Positions 17,524-26,721 of a stretch of 43,572 bases of DNA are shown here, one piece after another. Both the position numbers and the translations under genes were made by a program. The notes beneath the pieces are model-generated. The model was not told the DNA's origin. It worked only from the letters and a program-made list of their open reading frames with translations, and ran no database searches. The DNA comes from an uncultured Flavihumibacter sp. (GTDB lineage: Bacteria > Bacteroidota > Bacteroidia > Chitinophagales > Chitinophagaceae): assembly GCA_946482545.1 (NCBI GenBank), contig CAMLRX010000027.1, positions 1 to 43,572 of the forward strand, written 5' to 3'. How positions within the stretch are numbered: the stretch's first letter is position 1; each line of letters begins with the position of its first letter.

Positions 17524-18576
17524 TTATTTTTTAACCAGTGCATGGTAAACCGACATTGTTTGTTCGGCTATATTTTCCCAACTAAAAGCCATTGCGTACC
17601 CACGTGCGGCCGCCGAGGTGCTACTTCTTTCGGACAGGGTAAGCCCGATATAATTTCTGAGCGCTGCTATACAGGCGGAAAGGTCATGCTGTGTATACAA
17701 TGTCACGAACCTTGTATGGGCCCTGAACATGTCCGCATTTATAGCAGTAAGCACCAACGGGCACCCCATTACTAATCCCTGAACGAGTGCATTGCTTCCC
17801 GCCAGCCCCGTTACCGGAATAAACTGCACATGTGCTTTCATATAGGCCTCTCTTACCTGGTGGTCGCTTACATCACTCAGGTATTGAATATTCGTGTAAT
17901 GCTTTAGTTTTTCCCTGTATTGTTCAGGCAGGCTCCGGTTGATGAGGAGGAATGTCCATTCCGGACATTTTTCAACCACCTGAAAGTAAAAGTCCCAGTC
18001 GCGCAGCCAATTCCCCACGGTAAGTACGGTTGGTTCAGCCGCGACCGGCTGCCATGCGTTTTCAAACTGCTCCACATAAGCGTCCAGGTGTAAGCCCAGT
18101 GGGATACAATGTATTTTCTCACGCGGCATTACCTTCGCCAATACCTCCATCTGCGATTCATTCGTTACAATAGCGGCCTCCAATTCTTTAAAACGGTATC
18201 TTGTAAGCCGGTGGGTAATCATCCCCACCCTGCCCCTGTAAGAACCGTTTGTCACCTCTTTCTCTAGCAATTCCGCCGGTTGGTGGAACGTGGCCACTAC
18301 GGGTTTTCCTTTGAATATTCTTGTACTCCAGCGGAAATAGTCTTCCGCATATAAAATATGGACAAGGTCTATCTTCTTCTTATATTTTGCAGCGCTCCAC
18401 TCAAACAGCCACTGGTACTTTTTTTTGAGCAAAGATGTTTTCTGTGCGGGATCCCGTTCATTGATCCCCAGGGTAAATTCGGGACGAATGTACTTTAGTA
18501 TTTGTTTGTACCCGGATTGCTCCCCGTGGTGTTTAAAATCAGTTCTTATTGCCAGTATCTTCAAATTACTTTTCAT
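17524..18576 (-). CDS. GT4-like glycosyltransferase with a degenerate EX7E motif
   Basis: GT-B-fold protein, 350 aa. The donor-domain start (VLTVGNWLRDWDFYFQVVEK, 184-203) and the end of the fold (GSNALVQGLVMGCPLVLTAI) align with GT4 neighbours, but the catalytic EX7E pair is missing. By alignment with the GT4 at 15082, the two Glu positions are A259 and G267. The N-terminus ILAIRTDFKHHGEQSGYKQI lacks a classical glycine loop but has HHGEQSGY. It may be an inactive or regulatory subunit, or a GT using another residue. No frameshift is visible and the gene is full length, so it does not look like simple decay. Gaps to neighbours are 15 and 9 bp. Confidence 0.75.
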   Translation of the reverse strand: MKSNLKILAIRTDFKHHGEQSGYKQILKYIRPEFTLGINERDPAQKTSLLKKKYQWLFEWSAAKYKKKIDLVHILYAEDYFRWSTRIFKGKPVVATFHQPAELLEKEVTNGSYRGRVGMITHRLTRYRFKELEAAIVTNESQMEVLAKVMPREKIHCIPLGLHLDAYVEQFENAWQPVAAEPTVLTVGNWLRDWDFYFQVVEKCPEWTFLLINRSLPEQYREKLKHYTNIQYLSDVSDHQVREAYMKAHVQFIPVTGLAGSNALVQGLVMGCPLVLTAINADMFRAHTRFVTLYTQHDLSACIAALRNYIGLTLSERSSTSAAARGYAMAFSWENIAEQTMSVYHALVKK

Positions 18577-18585
18577 TGCGCACCC

Positions 18586-19725
18586 TTACTTCATGTTTGC
18601 TGCGATGGCAGTTTTATAAATTTCCGCGAGTTGTTGGTTGTGCTTTTTCAGGTTGTGCAGCGCTTCAACTTTCAGCCTGTTTTGCTTCAGTCTTCCCAAC
18701 TTCAACGCGGCCTCCATTTTTTCTACGTAGGCGTCTATATCTTTCTCCTTTACGAGGTATCCGTTCACACCATCTTCCACCAGTTCCGGGATACCCGAAT
18801 GGTAAGTACTCACTACAGGGAGCTCCATAGCCATCGCTTCGATAATCGCATTGGGAATACCTTCCATATCACCATCATCCGCCGTAATACTGTGGTGAAC
18901 GAATACATCGGCTTGTTGCATCAGATTTCTGGCCTCCTCATGTGAAACCATGCCCGTAAATGTAATAGCGTCAGCCACGCCGAGTTCGCCGGCCAGTGCG
19001 GTAAGCGTTGCCTTTGACGCCCCATCTCCCGTGAGTACGAGCCGAAGCTTTCCCTGCCACCGGCGCATGAGTTTTGCAAAAGCCATGATCGTGTACGTAT
19101 GCCCCTTTTTGGGTGCCAGTGAGGAAACCTGCAGCAGCAATTTTTCCTCTTTGTTTGCATGCTCCACGGCGGGAGTAAACTTTTTCAGGTCAATTCCATA
19201 GCGCAGCACTTCAAAAGTATCCACGGGTATTTGAAGGAGTTCCGCCAACCGTTGGGCAAAAAAAAGATTACAACTTACCGCATGTACATTAGGCAATTGA
19301 AGTAAATGCTTCAATCGCCTGAGGTAAGATTTTTTTTTTGCCATCCGTGTAGCATCGTACCCATGAAAATGGAGCATCACGGGATAGGCGTTGAAGGCGA
19401 TGTTATCGAGCAGCGTCAACGCCTCGTAAGCAAAATGACAATGGATCACGTCCGGGGAAAACCCCGAAACAAAATTTCCGGCAAGGCGTGCATATCCCGG
19501 ATCATAAAAACTACATTTTAAATCAGCCTTCCAAAGGTGCCAGTTAATTTTCCTGAGTACCCTGTTCGGATGAAAAGGGATTACGTGTACAAAATCCGGC
19601 TTGGTTCCGGTTAGTTCCGTACACAGGTATTTTACATCTTCCGATCCGGCAAAATGCGCCACTTCATTCCTGATAAAGGTGGTGGTGGTGGCTCCGTATC
19701 CATTGCTGAAATATAAAATTCTCAC
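18586..19725 (-). CDS. Glycosyltransferase, GT4 family (WcaL/AmsK-like)
   Basis: GT-B glycosyltransferase, 379 aa. Features match the WcaL/AmsK group: an N-terminal TTTFIRNEV segment, DVIHCHFAYEAL (92-103), MLHFHGYDATRM, then LLLQVSSLAPKKGHTYTIMA (196-215) and EX7E E288/E296 (MEGIPNAIIEAMA) with HSGIPELVEDGVNGYLV after it. WcaL-type enzymes add a galactose-like sugar in colanic acid; the donor here is unknown. Gaps are 9 bp to the degenerate GT4 downstream and 15 bp to the GT2 upstream. Confidence 0.92.
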   Translation of the reverse strand: MRILYFSNGYGATTTTFIRNEVAHFAGSEDVKYLCTELTGTKPDFVHVIPFHPNRVLRKINWHLWKADLKCSFYDPGYARLAGNFVSGFSPDVIHCHFAYEALTLLDNIAFNAYPVMLHFHGYDATRMAKKKSYLRRLKHLLQLPNVHAVSCNLFFAQRLAELLQIPVDTFEVLRYGIDLKKFTPAVEHANKEEKLLLQVSSLAPKKGHTYTIMAFAKLMRRWQGKLRLVLTGDGASKATLTALAGELGVADAITFTGMVSHEEARNLMQQADVFVHHSITADDGDMEGIPNAIIEAMAMELPVVSTYHSGIPELVEDGVNGYLVKEKDIDAYVEKMEAALKLGRLKQNRLKVEALHNLKKHNQQLAEIYKTAIAANMK

Positions 19726-19740
19726 TTCGCGCCGGTTGGT

Positions 19741-20751
19741 TTAAGGGTTATTTCTTTTGAAAACAGAACGGTACAAATACCGAAGTTTAGATTTGAGAGA
19801 TAGCACACGCGCAGCGTGTAACCTGAAAATCCTTACATCGCTGAAGCGTTCCGCTAATCTGTCATTCAAAAAAATCTGCCAGTGTCTTTTTATAAGGTCC
19901 CTGGCAAATGTGCGCTTTTCCGCGTCTTGTGTGAAAAGAATGCTGCAAAGCACCGCATCCAGTTCTTTCAAGGGGATAGCATTAAGCGGGCTTCTGTTCA
20001 GGAACTCAGTCAGTGCTTTTTTCTCTTTTTCACTTGCTTCAACCTCAAAATACAGGAGGGTTTGCTCTGCCCTTACTGTACTGGCGATATATTGCTGCCT
20101 GTCAGATGTCTTAGAAATATTATTCCCATGATCCCTGTATTTCAACAGTACTTCAGGGATGTTGGCCAACGCGGCTACCTTACTGATATCGTACCAGAAC
20201 TGATAATCTTCTGCAGGATAACGATCGTGACGGTAAATTATACCGTTTTTTCTGACGATGTCCGTACTATACATGGCAGTAGGGTGAACCAGCGGCACCC
20301 GCATGAGTCCTGCCTTAATGATCTCACTATGGGTTTGCTCCAACTCCCATACAGTGGTTGTTTCAGGTTCTAGCGCATTGCCGGTAAATCTTACCGCCCA
20401 TGTTCCACAAGCGCCTACTCCGGGATTTGCCTCCAGGAAAGCGACCTGCCTGGCAAACCTTTCAGGATAGGCGATATCATCCGCATCCATCCGGGCAATG
20501 TACTTCCCCTTTGCCCTTGTAATACCATCATTCAGATAGCCCAGATAACCCTGGTTTTTTTCCGAATGCACCAGTGTAATTCTCGGGTCATGAAAAGATT
20601 GGATAATTTCAAGACTTTTATCAGAAGAACCGTCGTTGTAAATAATAAATTCAAAGTTGGTAAACGACTGGTCCAACACGCTTTTTATGGAGGCGGAGAG
20701 AAATTTTTCCGCATTGTAAACCGGCATGATTACCGAAACGGTCACATTCAT
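19741..20751 (-). CDS. Glycosyltransferase, GT2 family
   Basis: GT-A glycosyltransferase, 336 aa. It shows SVIMPVYNAEKFLSASIKSV (6-25), YNDGSSDKS (38-46) and a full metal-binding MDADD (88-92), followed by GTWAVRFTG. The C-terminal ~100 residues are helical and basic, as in capsule GT2 enzymes that dock to the membrane. The start overlaps the methyltransferase stop by ATGA. Substrate unknown. Confidence 0.92.
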   Translation of the reverse strand: MNVTVSVIMPVYNAEKFLSASIKSVLDQSFTNFEFIIYNDGSSDKSLEIIQSFHDPRITLVHSEKNQGYLGYLNDGITRAKGKYIARMDADDIAYPERFARQVAFLEANPGVGACGTWAVRFTGNALEPETTTVWELEQTHSEIIKAGLMRVPLVHPTAMYSTDIVRKNGIIYRHDRYPAEDYQFWYDISKVAALANIPEVLLKYRDHGNNISKTSDRQQYIASTVRAEQTLLYFEVEASEKEKKALTEFLNRSPLNAIPLKELDAVLCSILFTQDAEKRTFARDLIKRHWQIFLNDRLAERFSDVRIFRLHAARVLSLKSKLRYLYRSVFKRNNP

Positions 20752-21500
20752 TTTTTTCCGTTCAGTTTGTATTTAATTGCTCTCTTTAAAATGTCCAGCC
20801 CAAATTTGATGCCACATGCGCCCGATTCCATTCGTTTGAAAAGGTCCTCTTTGCCTTTGTACCAATCCGGATGGTAACCGGATAAGAGTTGATCGTGGGG
20901 CACTGATGTCCCGAAGTTATGCCTGCTCACCAGGAATATATTCTGTTTGTACCACCAATCCACCTGATTGTTCCACCATATCCCCGGGCGGATCACATCG
21001 TAAAAGTTGAATCCTCGGGCCTCAAATTTTTTGGCCCAATAGGGTGCAAATTGTTCGTTCACATGGTTAAATCCTCCCTGCCCTTTGATGGCGGCGGAAA
21101 AAAGGATCACGTCGCTATGCCTGATGAGCGAATCCACGAAAGGATCGGCATGTGGCTCCTCGAGGTGTTCTGCGACTTCCAGTGACACCACCAGGTCGAA
21201 CTTGCGGCCAAGATCAAGGGGTTGCATCAGGTCTGCGTTTCTGAATTCAGTTTCATCAATCACAAGTTGACTTCTGTTCACATAATCACCGTCCACACCA
21301 ATCACATCCTTTACTCCTTGCTGCCTGAACACTTTCAGCCATGTACCGGTACCACAACCCACATCCAGTACAGAAGATGGCTTCACCAGCTTCATGACCA
21401 ACGGAACCACCACGGAAGGGGCGGCCAAATTGTGCACGTTCTCCGTATGGATGTATTTGATATCATCCATCGTTTTGTACCAGCTCATTATTCGTTTCAT
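20748..21500 (-). CDS. SAM-dependent methyltransferase, class I
   Basis: Rossmann-fold methyltransferase, 250 aa. Motif I is SVLDVGCGTGTWLKVF (43-58), with the acidic motif II region VIGVDGDYVNR and VVSLEVAEHLEEPHAD further on, as in Methyltransf_11/23 proteins. The frame is open to 21560, but the ATG at 21500 overlaps the upstream GT2 stop by ATGA and is the better start. Within this operon it most likely methylates a sugar hydroxyl or a chain end. In ABC-exported O antigens, a terminal methyl or phosphate cap is what the Wzt C-terminal domain recognises, so a capping role is conceivable but unproven. Confidence 0.88.
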   Translation of the reverse strand: MKRIMSWYKTMDDIKYIHTENVHNLAAPSVVVPLVMKLVKPSSVLDVGCGTGTWLKVFRQQGVKDVIGVDGDYVNRSQLVIDETEFRNADLMQPLDLGRKFDLVVSLEVAEHLEEPHADPFVDSLIRHSDVILFSAAIKGQGGFNHVNEQFAPYWAKKFEARGFNFYDVIRPGIWWNNQVDWWYKQNIFLVSRHNFGTSVPHDQLLSGYHPDWYKGKEDLFKRMESGACGIKFGLDILKRAIKYKLNGKK

Positions 21501-22417
21501 GGCATGAGTTTTAGGACCCTGTAAATATACTTCGCCTTTTTGTAACCCCATTTTTCCCAAAGAGAAAGCAACTGCGCTTTTTCATCCTTTGTTTTACCTG
21601 TGCTTACAAACCGTTTCCTGTAGCGCGCAATGCGTTTTCGGATTTCCTGGTCGGGAATATTTATACTTTGTATCCAGTAAGCGTAAGTAAGCAATGCCGC
21701 ATTGTTGTATTCGTAAAGTTTTTCAGGAGACGCTTCCTGCAAACAAAGGGGCAATACATCCTGCCATTTGTCCGCGAACAACACGCCAGAGTCTGCCCAG
21801 TCTTTATTGATGGAGCCTCTTGAAAAATGTTCCAGCAACACATCATATACCACGCTCACTTTGTAGCCTGCCTGAACAATTTGCATACAAATATCCAGAT
21901 CGTAGAAGTGAAAACCGGGGAAAGTTTGTTCATCGAACCGTACCTTACTGAATAAGCGGCGCGGTACGCAAATCCATGCACCATCCAGGGAAATACATTC
22001 AGCCGCTTTTGCATTATAAGGGTTCTTGTAGTCGTGGAACGATTTTTCCCCCGGCCAGGTACTGATATGGTTCGCAAAATGCTCATTCAGCACAGTACTG
22101 TTCCACCAGGGCGCAGGGCAGGCAGGCATGGCATTGCCACCACAAATACCTATAGCGCCAAGCTGCGGATCTTTGAAATGCTCCTGCACTACTTTTCCCC
22201 ATTCATTCGTGTGAAAGATAATGTCTTCATGTGATAGGCAGATAATTTCTCCTTTCGCTCTCTCCACCCCAACATTGTATGCCTGGAAGATATTGTATTG
22301 ATTAGCCGTATTGTCAACCACCACCAATTCATATTCCGTTCCTATCGTTTCCGCTACATTAGCAGATATCTGTTCCAGTAAGTGCTTGTCCCTGTGACAA
22401 ATTACAATTGAAATCAT
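21497..22417 (-). CDS. Glycosyltransferase, GT2-like with StrF-type domain
   Basis: 306 aa, GT-A fold. It starts MISIVICHRDKHLLEQI and has VVVDNTANQYNIFQAYNVGV (32-51) and a SHED metal-site variant (62-65), the pattern of the StrF-like GT2 group (Glyco_tranf_2_5) rather than the classical NDGSxD group. The SLDGAWICVPRRLF and FHFYDLDICMQ segments further on are also typical of that group. It overlaps the GT4 upstream and the methyltransferase downstream by ATGA each, so the trio is probably coupled. Confidence 0.85.
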   Translation of the reverse strand: MISIVICHRDKHLLEQISANVAETIGTEYELVVVDNTANQYNIFQAYNVGVERAKGEIICLSHEDIIFHTNEWGKVVQEHFKDPQLGAIGICGGNAMPACPAPWWNSTVLNEHFANHISTWPGEKSFHDYKNPYNAKAAECISLDGAWICVPRRLFSKVRFDEQTFPGFHFYDLDICMQIVQAGYKVSVVYDVLLEHFSRGSINKDWADSGVLFADKWQDVLPLCLQEASPEKLYEYNNAALLTYAYWIQSINIPDQEIRKRIARYRKRFVSTGKTKDEKAQLLSLWEKWGYKKAKYIYRVLKLMP

Positions 22418-23526
22418 TTTAACTCCTCTAATATTTTTTCCCAGTTTTTCACCTGAATATTCACATCAAAATCCCCGGCCCTTTTAACAGCGGCTTCCGG
22501 GTTAAACCACGACAAATCAGCCGCGGCAGCATTCAGGCTGTTTACCATATCGGAAACATTCCAACTATTTACAATCCTGCCGGTATCTTCTGTTAAAATC
22601 TCCGCCACACCGCCGGCGTTAAAGGCCACAACAGGTTTTCCCAGTGCCAGCGCTTCCACCACCACCATGCCGAATGGTTCCTCGCGCGACAGCAATACAA
22701 AACCGTCCATCATATCCATGTAGCTGTAGTAGTCCGTTGATTGCTTCCCCAGAAAGAATACATTGTCCAACCCCCTTGCGGCAATTTCCTTTTCAATGAA
22801 GAAAGATAGGCCGTTGGTGGCATTGTTGCCCAGCCACACCAGCGCGGCATTCTGCGCTTTCAATCCCGCTGCGATCTCCGGCACCATGTCAATGCCTTTC
22901 CGTTGCACGGAAGTGCCAGACATCAGCCAGACGAAGGAAAATTTATCGAGGCCGAACTGTTTTTTCAGCGCGGCGGTTTTTTGCGGATCTGGCTTTACCT
23001 TTCCCAGGTCCACACATTCATATTGAAGTGCGATCTTTTTTGCGCCAAGGGTCTGAAGACTCTTATATACAGCCATACTATCGGCGATACAGAGATCTGC
23101 GTAGTTAACAGCCAGTTCCATGTGCTGGTACGACGCCAGCGCATAATCGCCTTTCAGTTCATGAAAATGCACAATAGTTTTGATTCCGTGCTTTTTAGCG
23201 AGCGGTAGTTTATTGAGCATCAAAACGGTGTTCAGGTACCAATAATCCGCTTTCGCGTTTCGGTGAACCGCTAAAATATCCTTCTCATACAAGTCAATAC
23301 CAAAGCGGGCCGCTACTTTTTGCTGAAAACGTTGTTTTCTGTTGGGATAGCGCATGGTAAGGTGCGTATTCACCCATTCGGGCATTTGAGCAAGCAGTTC
23401 ACCGTTGGAGTCGCTTATTAGCGTAGCCTTTATTTTGGAAGGGTCGGCTTTGGAGAGCATGTACCAGAGGAACATTTCTGATCCGGTTCTGCCGGCGTAG
23501 GGGGTGAAAAAGAGAAATGATGACAT
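22414..23526 (-). CDS. Glycosyltransferase, GT4 family
   Basis: GT-B glycosyltransferase, 370 aa. The N-terminus reads FLFFTPYAGRTGSEMFLWYM with the glycine loop GRTGSE. The donor half has WLMSGTSVQRKGIDMVPEI (200-218), YYSYMDMMDGFVLLSREEPF and EX7E E283/E291 (EPFGMVVVEALALGKP). FHELKGDY near 121-128 is typical of one GT4 subgroup seen in exopolysaccharide loci. Gap to the GT2 upstream is 9 bp; it overlaps the StrF-like gene by ATGA. Confidence 0.9.
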   Translation of the reverse strand: MSSFLFFTPYAGRTGSEMFLWYMLSKADPSKIKATLISDSNGELLAQMPEWVNTHLTMRYPNRKQRFQQKVAARFGIDLYEKDILAVHRNAKADYWYLNTVLMLNKLPLAKKHGIKTIVHFHELKGDYALASYQHMELAVNYADLCIADSMAVYKSLQTLGAKKIALQYECVDLGKVKPDPQKTAALKKQFGLDKFSFVWLMSGTSVQRKGIDMVPEIAAGLKAQNAALVWLGNNATNGLSFFIEKEIAARGLDNVFFLGKQSTDYYSYMDMMDGFVLLSREEPFGMVVVEALALGKPVVAFNAGGVAEILTEDTGRIVNSWNVSDMVNSLNAAAADLSWFNPEAAVKRAGDFDVNIQVKNWEKILEELK

Positions 23527-23535
23527 GTGTATAAT

Positions 23536-24318
23536 TTATTTCCTAAGGAACTTCTTTAATCTCCGTAATGTTTTGATTAGCGGATGGTTCCTTATCGCCT
23601 GAAGCTCATATTTCTCCTGATCGCTTTTAAAGTAGTCATTCGCCCAAAAAGGGAAGTCCTTAAGGAGAATTTCCCTTCGTTCCTGCTCTTTCAGTTTGTT
23701 ATTGGTAGCTGATATGCCCCAGTGGTTATATACAGCGGTAAATTCAGGAATATACTTATAACTGGCTTTAGCGTGTACTATAGCTGTTAGCACAAATTTA
23801 TAATCAGAGAATATCCTTAAAGACTCATCGTATAGTTCATGCCTGTCAAAAAGGCTTTTTTTGATAAATTCGCCCTGGTGGCACAAGGCGTCATGCAAAA
23901 AAAAGCCGAAGTTCAATTCACGCTCAGAAGGAAAAGCGGCCTCGATGTAAGGGCCACCCGGCTTTTTGCAGAAATAGCAATTGGTGTATACAATTTCTTC
24001 CGTAAACCCATGTGCGAACACTTTTTCCAACGCATCGTGGTGGCGCAACCAATCGCCCGAATTCAGGAAATAACAATATTCACCTTTTGCAACGGCAATA
24101 CCTTTGTTCATGGCATTATAAATCCCTTTGTCTGGCTCGCTCACCCAGTACGAAAGCTTGTGCGCATACTCCTTTATAAGGTCTGCGCTCCCATCAGTTG
24201 ATCCGCCATCGATCACGATGTGCTCAAAGTCACTGAAAGACTGCGCTGCAATACTTTCAAAAGTTTGCCTCAGCCCCTCTTTATCGTTGAAATTGATGGT
24301 TATGATAGAGAGTTTCAT
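23536..24318 (-). CDS. Glycosyltransferase, GT2 family (WcaE-like)
   Basis: GT-A glycosyltransferase, 260 aa. It shows LSIITINFNDKEGLRQTFES (3-22), IDGGSTDGS (36-44), EPDKGIYNAMNKG and a metal-site variant NSGD (86-89), which in this subgroup replaces the usual DxD. The pattern matches the colanic-acid WcaE/WcaA kind and resembles the GT2 at 7569, suggesting the two are paralogues. It lies 7 bp after the acyltransferase gene and 9 bp before the GT4 gene. Confidence 0.9.
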   Translation of the reverse strand: MKLSIITINFNDKEGLRQTFESIAAQSFSDFEHIVIDGGSTDGSADLIKEYAHKLSYWVSEPDKGIYNAMNKGIAVAKGEYCYFLNSGDWLRHHDALEKVFAHGFTEEIVYTNCYFCKKPGGPYIEAAFPSERELNFGFFLHDALCHQGEFIKKSLFDRHELYDESLRIFSDYKFVLTAIVHAKASYKYIPEFTAVYNHWGISATNNKLKEQERREILLKDFPFWANDYFKSDQEKYELQAIRNHPLIKTLRRLKKFLRK

Positions 24319-24325
24319 ATTATAT

Positions 24326-25501
24326 TCAATTGCGCGTTTCAGGTTTAACCGCTATTCCTACACTTGCAGAACCATTTGCCTGATCCCCACTTAATATTTT
24401 TGTGAAATTCCTTTTGTATTTGAGTATTCTTTTTTCAAAATACTCATAAGACAGATATGCGACAACTGTTGTAAATATTATGCAAAGTACTATAAAGGCA
24501 GTTATGGAAACCCATGTCATGTTTACTGCAAAAAACGTTGTCATCTCCCACATCAACAGGATAATCAAAGGATGATATACATAAGATCCGTACGATATTT
24601 TCCCCATAAAATCGCACACTTTATTTTCAAGATTGAATATGACTGACTTGTTCGTTGCCAAATTCAGTATGAGCACTAACGATGGGAGCGCGTGAAATGT
24701 ATGCTGGAAGGGACCAGAATGAACGCCTGAAAGGAGCATCCAGACAAGTATGGTGATAGCAAGTATTTGTACAATTGGTTTATATAGAAAATTTAGAATT
24801 AAATTATTCCCCTCAAAAAACAGGAAGGCCGCAATTCCTCCTAAAGCCATACAATCAACTCTGAAAACATAAATATACTCTCTTATAAATCTTATAATAA
24901 ACTGCCCGGCTTCTCCAACATTTGTGATATACAGAAGACTCAACCTAAGTATTGGAAAAAAAAGCGCGACAACAAGTAGCATTCGCCAGATTCTGCGATG
25001 GTCCAACCATTTAACCAGCCATGGCCATACTAAATAAAATTGCTCTTCAGATGAGACTGACCACAGTTGTGATGGAAAATTCCCTGCTGAATACGAGAAG
25101 ACCGCAACGTTTGATAGGAAAAGACAATACAGGACAAGTTTTGTGGTGAAAAAACTGCCAGGATCATGGCCCAGTAATGCGCCTAATAATAAAGTAATAA
25201 AAATAGCAAAAAAGTAGAGCGGCCAGATTCTTAGTATTCTCCTAATATAAAACGCCTTTACGTCTATTGTTCCCGTAATCTGCTTCTCTTTCAAAAGAAG
25301 GTATGTAATCAGAAAACCACTCAACACAAAGAAAAGTGTTACGCCAATTTCGCCCCCTTTTGCAAGAAATTCACCACCGGCTTTATCGATACAGTGGTGT
25401 ACAATTACCATTGTTGCCGCAATAAATCTGATTCCATTTAACGAAGGAAAATATACGGCTGAACTGCTGTTTATCAACGATTCATTTTTATTACCAAGCA
25501 T
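24326..25501 (-). CDS. Acyltransferase-3 family membrane protein (OafA/YrhL-like)
   Basis: Integral membrane O-acyltransferase, 391 aa, about ten membrane segments. The N-terminal FPSLNGIRFIAATMVIVHHC has the conserved H35/H36, and EIGVTLFFVLSGFLITYLLL and WSVSSEEQFYLVWPWLVKW are hallmark segments. These proteins move acetyl or other acyl groups across the membrane onto periplasmic or lipid-linked glycans. The frame also has a TTG at 25507 inside the upstream stop; I use the ATG at 25501. The gene is strikingly A+T-rich beside its neighbours: one 60-base sample (24781-24840) is 32% G+C. It is similar to the second acyltransferase at 28964. Confidence 0.93.
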   Translation of the reverse strand: MLGNKNESLINSSSAVYFPSLNGIRFIAATMVIVHHCIDKAGGEFLAKGGEIGVTLFFVLSGFLITYLLLKEKQITGTIDVKAFYIRRILRIWPLYFFAIFITLLLGALLGHDPGSFFTTKLVLYCLFLSNVAVFSYSAGNFPSQLWSVSSEEQFYLVWPWLVKWLDHRRIWRMLLVVALFFPILRLSLLYITNVGEAGQFIIRFIREYIYVFRVDCMALGGIAAFLFFEGNNLILNFLYKPIVQILAITILVWMLLSGVHSGPFQHTFHALPSLVLILNLATNKSVIFNLENKVCDFMGKISYGSYVYHPLIILLMWEMTTFFAVNMTWVSITAFIVLCIIFTTVVAYLSYEYFEKRILKYKRNFTKILSGDQANGSASVGIAVKPETRN

Positions 25502-25503
25502 AT

Positions 25504-26721
25504 TCAAACTACAATGGATTTATAAAGCGAAAGCATTTTTTCCCCTTGAACCGAGGGTGAGAAATATTGCTCGCAATGCGCCCTAATTCTTTCTTCATTG
25601 AAATGATATTTCCCTTCATAGACAGCCCTGATTTCTTTTGCAAGATGTATTGATGAAAGTTCCTCTGCAATAATCCCATTCTCTCCGGGTATAATCCAAT
25701 CATACATGCCTCCGTTTGCAAAACTGAGCACCGGTCGACCACACGCAAAAGCCTCCAGCATCACATTTGGAAGATTATCTTCTCTGGAAGGAATCACCAC
25801 CAAATCCGCCGCGGCATAAGCTTCATTCAGCCTGGAGGAATCCGATATTTTTCCCAGCGCCTTCACCGTCACATGTTCCGGGAGTTCCGGCTCGCCCTCT
25901 CCCACCAGGACGGCATGTATTGGAAAATCAATCTGCTGAAGCGCTTCCAGCAGCAAGCCCATCCCTTTCCGTCTGTTTCCAACATTTTCCGCAACCATCA
26001 AAATCGTAAATGCATCTCCAGGAATACCCAGATTCCTCCTTACTTCTTCCTTGTTGAGCAGTCGGAACAAGTTGCCATCAACTGCATTTGGTATAATAAA
26101 ATGAGGAAAAGGTTTCAGTATACTTTGAAGCGATTTATTTTCCATCCATTTGCACAAACAGACGATGGTCAGGTTTTGCACCTGGTTCAGCAGGCGCTGT
26201 TTCAGCAGCCTGATCTCGTCATCCAGGTGTTGGTAGGCCCTATGGTTGAGCAGCCTGTCTTCCTCATAATGGAAAACCCCCATGAAGGGATTCATATCAT
26301 GCAATGTCCAGACGACAGGCTTATTTATATTGCTAAAGAAACGTTTTAAATCGATTGCGCCGGCAACCCAATGCAAGTGAACAACGTCTGCATTCTTTAC
26401 AAGTGGGTGTTGCTCCAATTTGAAATCACTATCCGGGAAAGAAATCACCTCGTAGGAGCCTTGGGGTAACTTATTGAGGTATTTCTTCCTTTTTTGAAAC
26501 GCCGACTTATTGAATTTGAACTTTCTGAGTACCCGCTCTTTCAGAGAAGGAGGAGGTTGTTTCGCTTTTACTATGGTGGCATCTGCCGGATCAGGGGAAT
26601 TTCCATTTACAAATAAGAAGAACGACGCTGTTTCTTTGTTGTGCTGAAGCGCCCGATGCAGCCTAAGCGCGGCAATACCTGCACCTCCCCCTGAGAATGT
26701 TGAGATATGCACAACCCTCAT
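25504..26721 (-). CDS. Glycosyltransferase, GT4 family (WcaC-like)
   Basis: GT-B glycosyltransferase, 405 aa. HISTFSGGGAGIAALRLHRA (5-24) gives the acceptor glycine loop. ADVVHLHWVAGAIDL (111-125) and PVVWTLHDMNPFMGVFHYEE are typical of the WcaC-like subgroup. The donor domain has AENVGNRRKGMGLLLEAL and the variant active-site motif SREDNLPNVMLEA (D315/E323), normal for this subgroup. Its start overlaps the radical SAM fusion gene by ATGA, which suggests coupled expression of the two proteins. Confidence 0.9.
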   Translation of the reverse strand: MRVVHISTFSGGGAGIAALRLHRALQHNKETASFFLFVNGNSPDPADATIVKAKQPPPSLKERVLRKFKFNKSAFQKRKKYLNKLPQGSYEVISFPDSDFKLEQHPLVKNADVVHLHWVAGAIDLKRFFSNINKPVVWTLHDMNPFMGVFHYEEDRLLNHRAYQHLDDEIRLLKQRLLNQVQNLTIVCLCKWMENKSLQSILKPFPHFIIPNAVDGNLFRLLNKEEVRRNLGIPGDAFTILMVAENVGNRRKGMGLLLEALQQIDFPIHAVLVGEGEPELPEHVTVKALGKISDSSRLNEAYAAADLVVIPSREDNLPNVMLEAFACGRPVLSFANGGMYDWIIPGENGIIAEELSSIHLAKEIRAVYEGKYHFNEERIRAHCEQYFSPSVQGEKMLSLYKSIVV

